In this document: piece by piece, positions 6,631-10,956 of the stretch
Numbering within the stretch: the stretch's first letter is position 1
Layout: each line of letters starts with the position of its first letter
Assembly (NCBI GenBank): GCA_026770585.1
Contig: MU646504.1
Coordinates: 107,323 to 118,278, forward strand
DNA: 10,956 nucleotides
Reading direction: 5' to 3'
DNA from: Baffinella frigidus
Lineage: Eukaryota > Cryptophyceae > Cryptomonadales > Baffinellaceae
Program-made: the position numbers and the translations under genes
The notes under the pieces: model-generated
The model's input: the letters and a program-made list of their open reading frames with translations, nothing else
Databases searched by the model: none
What the model was told of the DNA's origin: nothing

Positions 6631-6811
6631 CGATCTCATCCGGCCAGGTATTTGATTTAAATGGTTCGGAGTCCCCCGAAATGCACGAAATTTACTACAC
6701 GTTTGTCACGTCCAGCCCTTATTATAACTAGTATGATCAAACGTGTAGTAAATTTCGTGTATTCGGGGGACTCCGAACCATTTAAATCAAATACCTGGCC
6801 GGATGAGATCG
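6631..6811. mobile_element. Large foldback element, 74/73-nt arms
   Basis: Arm 6631-6704 is the reverse complement of 6739-6811 except for one indel and one substitution around 6681-6685. The 34-nt loop (6705-6738) starts with GTCACGTCC. The outer end is CGATCTCATCCGG and the stem contains ATTTGATTTAAATGG and CGGAGTCCCCCGAA. The left flank is the ACTC microsatellite. There is no coding frame. It fits a foldback/MITE insertion or a palindromic amplification; as RNA it would be a ~73-bp duplex, a plausible small-RNA source. Confidence 0.9.
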
Positions 6812-6861
6812 ACTGAGACTGGGTGTGCACTCGGAAGGGTGCGAGGCGGACGGGCGCACCC

Positions 6862-6931
6862 GCTCGGGTGGAGCGAGGCCTCGCCATTGCCTCGCCGGTG
6901 CCTCTCGGAGTACACGGCTCGGGTGGAGCGA
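6862..6931. repeat. 15-bp direct repeat GCTCGGGTGGAGCGA
   Basis: Exact copies at 6862-6876 and 6917-6931 flank CCTCGCCATTGCCTCGCCGG-type sequence. GCCATTGCCTCGCCGG also occurs at about 5951-5966, again near a MITE core, suggesting that a larger segment than the MITE was duplicated. Confidence 0.7.
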
Positions 6932-6954
6932 TAAGATTCTCGTACAAGTTTAGA
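6931..6954. mobile_element. Fragment of the MITE-like family (copy 3)
   Basis: These 24 bases, beginning ATAAGATTCTCGTACAAGTT, are identical to 5811-5834 in MITE copy 2. Terminal repeats are absent. Beyond the block, GGGGGACTCCG (6959-6969) instead matches the stem of the 6631-6811 foldback, so this site is a mosaic of the two elements. Confidence 0.7.
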
Positions 6955-6966
6955 CGTCGGGGGACT

Positions 6967-6980
6967 CCGTGTATACACGG
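6967..6980. repeat. Perfect 14-bp palindrome CCGTGTATACACGG
   Basis: It is fully self-complementary and lies at the end of the mosaic MITE/foldback fragment. It could be a cruciform or a dimer binding site; no further evidence. Confidence 0.6.
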
Positions 6981-7015
6981 CAGCAATAACAAGTGCGGCA
7001 GGCCCCGTCCTCTGC

Positions 7016-7470
7016 GCTCGAGTCAAATGCAAGCAGGTTCGAAGCTCTCGAGTGGAGAATGCACGCGAGGAGGTTCGAAGCTCAAGTCAAAGGGAAGATG
7101 CTCTCGAGTGGAATGCAAGCAGGTGAGAAGATCGAGAGGAATGCAAGGGGTTTCGAAGCTCGAGTAGAGTAGAACGCGAAGAGGTTTGAAACTCCAGTAA
7201 GTTGGAGCCAAAGGAAAAATAGGTCGAGGAGCGGGAGACACCGTCGGGCCAACCGCACGGGAGGTGGACGCTCAACTCAAGTGCAAGCGGGTTCGAAGCT
7301 CGAACCAACCGCACGGAGGGTGAGAAGGTCGAGTGGAGAGCGAGGGGTTTCGAGGCTCGAGTGGAACGCGAGGAGGTTTGAAGCTCGAGTCAAGTGTAAA
7401 CGTGCAAGGGGGTTTGCAGCTCTCGATTAGAGATTGCAAGGGGTTTCGAGGAGCTGGAGGCACCGTCGCG
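7016..7470. repeat. Degenerate ~28-bp minisatellite rich in TTCGAA and CTCGAG
   Basis: About twelve units resemble CGAGTGGAATGCAAGGAGG then TTTCGAAGCT. GGTTCGAAGCTC occurs at about 7037, 7073 and 7289, and GTTTCGA.GCTCGAG at 7149 and 7348. CCAACCGCACGG occurs twice (about 7250 and 7305). GGTTCGA resembles the B box of RNA polymerase III promoters, but I see no paired A box or tRNA fold. Confidence 0.75.
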
Positions 7471-7525
7471 GGCCGCCTCGACATTCCTCCTCTTCAGTTG
7501 CACCTGCCGCCATACACGTCACCCC

Positions 7526-7571
7526 ACTGTCACCATCCAACCCCCAAACTTCCCCAACTGTCACCATCCAA
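7526..7571. repeat. 15-bp direct repeat, period 31
   Basis: ACTGTCACCATCCAA is exact at 7526-7540 and 7557-7571, with a C/A-rich spacer between. It may be a two-unit minisatellite. Confidence 0.7.
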
Positions 7572-7634
7572 AAGTCGGGCTTGCCACGCCCGATCAGTCC
7601 TACGCTGGTGCAGAGGCGTGTCCGGATGGTACCT

Positions 7635-7733
7635 GAGAGAGAGAGAGGGAGAGAGAGAGGGAGAGAGAGAGAGACGGACAGACAGACAGACAGATAGACA
7701 GACAGAAATTGAGAGAGAGAGAGAGAGAGAGAT
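7635..7733. repeat. GA and GACA microsatellite
   Basis: GA dinucleotides with GGGA interruptions, then GACA tetramers (about 7674-7706), then GA again. The plus-strand frame through it encodes only ER/TDRQ low complexity. On the minus strand the tract is pyrimidine-rich and lies just after a GTAAGT-bearing module. Confidence 0.95.
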
Positions 7734-7741
7734 GTACTAAC

Positions 7742-7795
7742 CCTCGGGCAAATGCATTCTATCTGCCCTCTGTGCCACCAGCCAACTTACCCAGA
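7742..7795 (-). repeat. GTAAGT-bearing module, copy 1 (minus strand)
   Basis: Read on the minus strand this module gives GGTAAGTTGGCTGGTGGCAC, then AGAGGGCAGATAGAATGCA, then TTTGCC, and after a few bases the CT-rich complement of the 7635-7733 microsatellite. It matches 9396-9445 on the plus strand over about 45 bp with few differences, and 7846-7926 in a diverged form. GGTAAGT matches the eukaryotic 5' splice-donor consensus. Whether it is a real donor cannot be decided from sequence alone. Confidence 0.7.
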
Positions 7796-7811
7796 GGGGA
7801 GGGTACCTGAG

Positions 7812-7841
7812 AAGCTCCCACCAGGAACTCCAAGCTTCTCA
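7812..7841. repeat. GAAGCTTGGAGTTCCTG element, inverted copy
   Basis: CAGGAACTCCAAGCTTC here is the reverse complement of the block at about 8187-8204. A third, direct copy with one change is at about 8466-8484. Each copy lies near a (G)TACCTG(A/C)GAAGC sequence, so the repeat unit is longer than the shared core. Confidence 0.7.
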
Positions 7842-7845
7842 AGAG

Positions 7846-7926
7846 AGATTTGCTGACACGCGGGCACATGTCTTCTATCTGCCCTCTATGCCGCCCAGGC
7901 TGGCGCCAACTTACCCGCAGGCTTCT
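7846..7926 (-). repeat. GTAAGT-bearing module, copy 2 (minus strand)
   Basis: On the minus strand: GCGGGTAAGTTGGCGCCAGC, then CGGCATAGAGGGCAGATAGA, then AATCTCTCTTGAG. This is the same order as copy 1, about 124 bp away, but with a 7-nt insertion (GCCAGCC-like) and only a short pyrimidine run. Positions 7895-7926 are identical to 8118-8149 over 32 bp. Confidence 0.7.
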
Positions 7927-8011
7927 GTCACGTCCCGAAAGTAGTACCGGGCTGTAACAAGGCGGTACAAAAAGGTACAAGCCGGTACAAAAAGTTACTA
8001 CCGTCACGTCC
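7927..8011. repeat. GGTACAAAAAG duplication flanked by GTCACGTCC direct repeats
   Basis: CGGTACAAAAAG occurs at 7963-7974 and 7983-7994. The nonamer GTCACGTCC flanks the segment at 7927-7935 and 8003-8011. The same nonamer lies in the loop of the 6631-6811 foldback (6705-6713) and, inverted, at 9197-9205. The flanking pair could be a 9-bp target-site duplication around a 67-bp insertion, but no terminal inverted repeat is clear. Confidence 0.5.
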
Positions 8012-8100
8012 AAATAAGCCGTCCATCTATCATATATAGGCCACACCCACAAGAATTTGCTGAGCCACTTCCTACCGTAGGGCGACCCGTAGGTCATAGA
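8012..8100. other. Unique stretch, no gene seen
   Basis: It includes CATATATAGGCC near 8031, which looks TATA-like, but no transcript can be attached. Otherwise ordinary sequence with CCGTAGGGCGACCCGTAGG, a short internal duplication. Confidence 0.35.
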
Positions 8101-8149
8101 ATTCGCCAACTTACCCGCCAGGCTGGCGCCAACTTACCCGCAGGCTTCT
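8101..8149 (-). repeat. GTAAGTTGGCG tandem pair (minus strand)
   Basis: CGCCAACTTACCCGC occurs twice (about 8105-8119 and 8128-8142), giving two minus-strand GGTAAGTTGGCG words 23 bp apart. Positions 8118-8149 are identical to 7895-7926. With those at 7785-7791 and 7909-7915 this makes four minus-strand GGTAAGT copies within 360 bp. Confidence 0.75.
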
Positions 8150-8182
8150 TCGCAGAAAGGGGACACGTTCGCGAGGAGGCTA

Positions 8183-8500
8183 CCTGAGAAGCTTGGAGTT
8201 CCTGATGGGAGTCCCACCATGGGCAGAATTGGGCCAAAAATCGCTGCGTAGCTGTGTGGCTTGTTCGACAGCCGGATGATAGTCCGTAGGGACATAGGGT
8301 GGTCTGTGGGGACATAGGGGGGTCCCTACGTTAGGGTGGTCCGTAGGGACATAGGGGGGTCCCTACGGATCAGGCAACGGAAAGTCGGGCATAGCCGGGC
8401 GAAAAATCGGTGCGTAGCCCGCTGTGTGGCTTGGTGGTCGAGAGGTGTGTGCGGGTTGTACCTGCGAAGCTTGGAGTTCCTGGTGAGAGTCTCGCTGCGC
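8183..8500. repeat. ~275-bp diverged direct duplication
   Basis: ACCTGAGAAGCTTGGAGTTC at about 8182 recurs as ACCTGCGAAGCTTGGAGTTC at about 8460. AAAAATCGCTGCGTAGCTG.. at about 8236 recurs as AAAAATCGGTGCGTAGCC.. at about 8403, with GTGTGGCTTG in both. The order of the two blocks differs between the copies, so at least one rearrangement followed the duplication. Confidence 0.6.
8284..8369. repeat. Tandem CCGTAGGGACATAGGG repeat with hairpin
   Basis: Units start at 8284, 8304 and 8341 (periods 20 and 37). The last contains a perfect 11-bp stem, TCCGTAGGGAC (8340-8350) with GTCCCTACGGA (8359-8369), and an 8-nt G-rich loop. A similar weaker stem spans 8304-8330. Confidence 0.75.
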
Positions 8501-9111
8501 TTGCTCGAGGGACTGCACGGCCTGCAACGTTGTGTGCCGTCAGTGGGGATGTTTCCGAGGGTCAAGGGTCGCGCTGGGCTTCTTTCGATCCTTTTGGTTT
8601 CGCCCCCCCGCCCCTCTCTTCCAGCCAAGGTGGCAATGGTCACGCTGGACCTGAACCTGACTGCGTCTGCGGGCATGTCGGGTTTCAAGCGCAACGCAAT
8701 ACGTTTAGACTATGCGTTTATGATCTCTTGTGTGTGTGTGTGTTTTCGGAGTACATTGACATAATGTGTGCCTCTCGGAGTACATCGATACACTGTGTGT
8801 CTCTTCTCATCTCACTCTCTTCTTGTGGTGTCGCCCCTCGCTTCTCTCTTCGAGACACGGTGACGCGACATGCTTCTTTGGCAACTGCTTCTTTGGCGTC
8901 AACGTCAACTCGCTTCTTAGGCTCCCTTCCGGCCGTCTCTCTTCTCTCGCAGATACAGACGAGAGCTTCGCGCACAACGGGGTTTCGGGTTGAGGGTTCG
9001 GTGTGTGGGCAAGACCTGCTTGAGTTGGGTGAGCTCGCTTCGGAGGCTCCCTTCCGGCGTGGCCTCCGTTTCCTGATTCAGCTGCACCAGCCGCTGCTGC
9101 GAAGCCTGCAC
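8501..9111. other. Gene-free stretch with local duplications
   Basis: A 242-codon plus-strand frame (8410-9138) crosses this region but is matched by overlapping minus-strand frames and has no recognisable domain, so I do not call it. Visible repeats: a GT tract (about 8730-8742), CGGAGTACAT.GA twice (about 8747 and 8777), TGCTTCTTTGGC twice (8871-8882, 8886-8897), and TCGCTTC..AGGCTCCCTTCCGG twice (about 8910 and 9034). Confidence 0.5.
9006..9111 (-). other. Possible coiled-coil exon remnant (minus strand)
   Basis: Read on the minus strand, this stretch gives ASQQRLVQLNQETEATPEGS followed by LRSELTQLKQ, with leucines spaced like a short amphipathic helix and normal-looking amino-acid use. 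The frame then degenerates into proline/arginine-rich sequence and stops at about 8917. GSLRSEL is also readable about 124 bp further along, in a different frame, because of the duplicated AGGCTCCCTTCCGG block. It could be an exon or exon fragment of an unknown protein, or chance. No domain assignment is possible. Confidence 0.2.
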
Positions 9112-9190
9112 ACCAATTTAAAAGACTCAATATTTTAAATTTTGATTTTGGTATCGGTATTTTTAAAATATTTATATCACATATATTGCA
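9112..9190. other. AT-rich island
   Basis: AATTTAAAAGACTCAATATT, TTAAATTTTGATTTTGG and TTTTTAAAATATTTATATC give a composition sharply unlike the GC-rich surroundings. There is no gene. It may be a DNA-unwinding or matrix-attachment type element, or the relic of an AT-rich insertion. Confidence 0.6.
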
Positions 9191-9236
9191 ATCCCCGGAC
9201 GTGACGCGGTGTCAGGCACACTCCAGGAGACGTGAC

Positions 9237-9266
9237 AGGGTGTCGTGCACTCGGACACGACACCCT
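9237..9266. repeat. Perfect 11-bp hairpin
   Basis: AGGGTGTCGTG (9237-9247) pairs with CACGACACCCT (9256-9266) around an 8-nt loop. Just upstream, GACGTGACGCGGTGTC (about 9199) and GACGTGACAGGGTGTC (about 9230) form a direct repeat with a ~31-bp period, so the left arm belongs to a small tandem duplication. Confidence 0.7.
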
Positions 9267-9309
9267 CGTCCTCTCTCTCGCCATGCATCTCGACAAGGAA
9301 TCCAAAGCG

Positions 9310-9337
9310 CCCTGAACCCTGAACCCTGAACCCTGAA
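9310..9337 (-). repeat. Telomere-like CCCTGAA x4
   Basis: Four exact CCCTGAA heptamers, i.e. TTCAGGG on the minus strand, one substitution from TTTAGGG. The polarity is opposite to the 4740-4823 array. The next bases (CTCTCAACCCG) look like further decayed units. It may be a degenerate interstitial telomere fragment. Confidence 0.7.
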
Positions 9338-9395
9338 CTCTCAACCCGCACATGACGCCAAGGTGTTAGGTGTACTGAACACACTGCCACAAACC

Positions 9396-9445
9396 TCGGG
9401 TAAGTTGGCTGGCGGCACAGAGGGCATACATAATGCAGTTGCCAG
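9396..9445 (+). repeat. GTAAGT-bearing module, copy 3 (plus strand)
   Basis: GGTAAGTTGGCTGGCGGCAC, then AGAGGGCATACATAATGCAG, then TTGCC matches the minus-strand copy at 7742-7795. As there, it is followed within about 20 bp by a pyrimidine (CT) tract, here greatly expanded. The inverted arrangement rules out a simple tandem duplication. Confidence 0.75.
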
Positions 9446-9460
9446 AGTTTCAGTAACAAT

Positions 9461-9761
9461 CTCTCTCTCTGTGTCTCTCTGTCTCGCTCTCTCGCTCTCT
9501 CGCTCTCTCTCGCTCCCTCGCTCTCTCTCTCGCTCGCTGTCTCTCTCTCTCTCTCTCTCTCTCGCTCGCTCGCTCTCGCTCTCGCTCGCTCTCTCTCTCT
9601 CTTGCTCTCTCGCTCTCTCGCTCTCTCGCTCTCTCTCTCTCTCGCTCGCTCGCTCTCTCTCTCTCTCGCTCGCTCTCTCGCTCGCTCTCTCTCTCTCGCT
9701 CTCTCTCTCGCCCCCTCTCGCTCTCTCTCTCGCGCTCTCGCTCGCTCTCTCTCTCTCTCTG
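9461..9761. repeat. CT / CTCG compound microsatellite, ~300 bp
   Basis: CT dinucleotides interspersed with CG to give CTCG and CTCTCG units. All six frames are open over long distances and give SLSLSR or ERERAR low complexity. These frames are not genes. Confidence 0.95.
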
Positions 9762-9764
9762 TCA

Positions 9765-9841
9765 CGCACCTCAGCCAGGCTGGCGCGAGCGAGAGCATCC
9801 TCACGCGCCTTCTCCGCCTCCTCCAACCTGCCCCGCCACAC
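9765..9841 (-). other. Possible coiled-coil exon fragment (minus strand)
   Basis: The minus strand reads EEAEKAREDALARASLAE and then VRDRE before running into the ER-rich translation of the microsatellite. The stretch has heptad-like A/L spacing. It is preceded in frame by minisatellite translation, and its nominal start is a GTG, so no credible start exists. GAG-GTGCGTGAC at the microsatellite edge could be a weak splice donor. GCCAGCCTGGC is shared with the GTAAGT modules at 7895 and 8118. Exon remnant or chance; unidentified. Confidence 0.2.
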
Positions 9842-10100
9842 TCTTTCAGATACGTATATCCTGTCCCACCACTCTTTCAGACACGTATATCCTCTCCCAC
9901 CACACTCTTTCAGATACGTATATCCTGTACCACCACACTATTCCAAACACCTCTAACCTGCCCCACCATCTTTCAGATACGTACATCACGTCACCACACT
10001 CTTTCATATACCTCTAATCTGCCGATAACTCTAACCTGCCCCACCACACTCTTTCATATAAAGTGGCCTGATCCGCCACACTCTTTCAGATAAATAGAGG
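9832..10100. repeat. ~32-bp minisatellite, about 8 units
   Basis: Units begin with CTCTTTCAGATACGTATATC, then CTGTCCCACCACA. Starts lie near 9841, 9872, 9905, 9938 (diverged), 9968, 9999, 10049 and 10081, mostly 30-33 bp apart. CTCTAACCTGCCCCACCA is an alternative inner variant. Each typical unit contains the self-complementary ATACGTAT. Confidence 0.85.
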
Positions 10101-10325
10101 CAAGCCGTCGTAAGGGGCCTTTCAAGACGAGGCAGGCCACATAGTGAATTCAAAATCGTCTTTGTAAGCCCCCGGTTATTACAATACACCCACGTCATCC
10201 ATGCTGCCGAGAGGATTGAGACGAAACCCAACGCACTGAGTTGCCCTGCATTCCTCGTGGGTAGGGTTGGGCAGACCTTCGAGTGAGCGACGCGACTTGG
10301 ATCTGCAGCTGGATGCGGCTGGCCC
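10101..10325. other. Unique stretch, no gene seen
   Basis: No tandem repeat, gene or RNA is visible. The minus-strand frame of 66 codons has no motif. Confidence 0.4.
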
Positions 10326-10650
10326 CACCTGCCGATGATTTGACCATCAAATCGTGATTGCTCCGCCCTCGCATCCCTCCACCACCCTCGCCCCCACCTC
10401 CCCGCCAGACTTTTGTATCACTCAACTCAAGGCTTAAGGGCCTATCTAGGACCTGTTTCGAGAGTAAGAAGGGCCCCACCTGCTCACGATTCGATGGTCA
10501 AACATTGCACATGATTTGATGGTCAATGTTTCACAACCGTGTCCGTTCCTGATCCCGGCCCCACCTGCTCCGCAAACTCTCGCCTCACTCCACCGCCCCA
10601 CCTGCAGATGATTTGACCATCAAATCGTGATTGCTCCGCCCACTCTCGCC
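10326..10650. repeat. 35-bp dispersed repeat with opposing copies
   Basis: Positions 10334-10368 and 10607-10641 are identical over 35 bp. The shared block contains GATTTGA-CCA-TCAAATC, a 7-bp hairpin, and ends GATTGCTCCGCCC. Between the copies, CGATTCGATGGTCAAA and GATTTGATGGTCAA (about 10488-10525) are inverted versions of its core. AAACATTG (10500-10507) and CAATGTTT (10524-10531) form an additional stem. The setting is C-rich (CCCCACC words). Confidence 0.8.
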
Positions 10651-10703
10651 TCACTCCACCACCCTCTCCCCCACCGCCCCACCCAGCCGTATATGAGGTG
10701 TAG

Positions 10704-10717
10704 TATACGTACGTATA
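10704..10717. repeat. Perfect palindrome TATACGTACGTATA
   Basis: A 14-bp self-complementary site inside a TA/GT-rich patch (10688-10750). It shares TACGTATA with the 9832-10100 minisatellite. Confidence 0.65.
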
Positions 10718-10852
10718 TGTGTACAGACGTATAGTAGAGATCATATACCCCCAGGGGTCGGGGATGTTCCGCGCTTGATTCGACCGCCGAGAAACGCACG
10801 GGTTCACGTGGCGCAAGGCTGGGTGGGCGTTGCTTCGAGGTTGGGGTCGGTG

Positions 10853-10895
10853 CCTAAACCCTACAACCCACACACCCATAACACATAAACCCTGA
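10853..10895. repeat. Scattered telomere-like words
   Basis: CCTAAACCCTAC (10853-10864) and ATAAACCCTGAACC (about 10885-10898) contain CCCTAAA-related heptamers in decayed form. Too short to be an array; possibly a degenerate telomeric relic. Confidence 0.35.
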
Positions 10896-10947
10896 ACCAG
10901 GGTCGGTAGGGTCGGCGTCCTGGGTGGCAGATCAAGGGCGTCACCAA

Positions 10948-10956
10948 GGGGGGGGG
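10948..10956. repeat. Terminal G run at the window edge
   Basis: Nine G residues end the window. With the CCCA tract at position 1 this means both edges lie in simple repeats. Confidence 0.9.

Noticed and set aside
7016-7470. Possible tRNA genes suggested by GGTTCGAA words
   Set aside because: No cloverleaf, anticodon arm or A box could be found around any of them.
8031-8042. TATA-like CATATATAGGCC as a promoter
   Set aside because: No gene or transcript start can be linked to it.
8410-9138. A 242-codon plus-strand open frame, the longest outside simple repeats
   Set aside because: No domain, odd S/L/C/R-rich composition, competing minus-strand frames over the same bases, and it crosses duplicated blocks in different phases.
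9172-9956. Long frames on both strands (up to 210 codons) encoding SLSLSR or ERERAR
   Set aside because: They are translations of the CT/CTCG microsatellite, which lacks stop codons in any frame.

Overview
The window looks like non-coding, repeat-dominated nuclear DNA of a eukaryote. It holds a 12-unit TTTAGGG array (4740-4823), the telomere repeat typical of land plants, many green algae and some other protists. It also holds several foldback or MITE-like inverted-repeat elements, many mini- and microsatellites, a complex satellite array, and GTAAGT motifs that match the eukaryotic 5' splice donor. There are no operons, Shine-Dalgarno-led genes, tRNA or rRNA genes that I can recognise. I cannot name the species; a TTTAGGG-bearing microalga or plant-lineage genome is my best guess.

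Layout. 1-1780: a CCCA microsatellite, a GATTT pentamer tract and three diverged copies of a ~300-bp repeat, broken by a hairpin. 1785-2108: a foldback element with long terminal inverted repeats and a partial second copy. 2190-2640: degenerate tandem duplications. 2991-3129: first copy of a ~137-bp MITE-like element. 3190-3902: three tandem arrays (a 23-mer block inside a longer repeat, a ~96-bp duplication, and a 26-mer x5). 3903-4480: mostly unique, with two palindromic sites. 4488-4845: a G-rich ~125-bp tandem repeat interrupted by the telomeric array. 4846-5624: a subtelomere-like satellite with a ~277-bp higher-order duplication. 5643-5873: two mutually exclusive long hairpins next to the second MITE copy. 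6013-6630: TTC and ACTC/AGTC microsatellites. 6631-6811: a near-perfect foldback with 74/73-nt arms. 6862-7470: a MITE fragment and a TTCGAA/CTCGAG-rich minisatellite. 7526-9110: a mosaic of duplicated modules, several carrying GGTAAGTTGGC. 9112-9190: an AT-rich island. 9310-9337: CCCTGAA x4. 9396-10100: an inverted copy of the GTAAGT module, a 300-bp CT/CTCG tract and a ~32-bp minisatellite. 10101-10956: mostly unique, with a 35-bp dispersed repeat in both orientations and a terminal G run.

No complete protein-coding gene can be supported. All long reading frames run through tandem repeats, are shadowed by equally long frames on the other strand, and show no recognisable domain. The only protein-like hints are two short coiled-coil-like stretches readable on the minus strand (about 9006-9111 and 9765-9841), which could be exon remnants. 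The window begins and ends in simple repeats, as expected if it is a contig limited by repeats. The most interesting signals are the MITE family, the large foldback, the overlapping hairpins beside a MITE, the splice-donor-bearing repeat module that leads into pyrimidine microsatellites, and the interstitial telomere array lodged in a G-rich tandem repeat.
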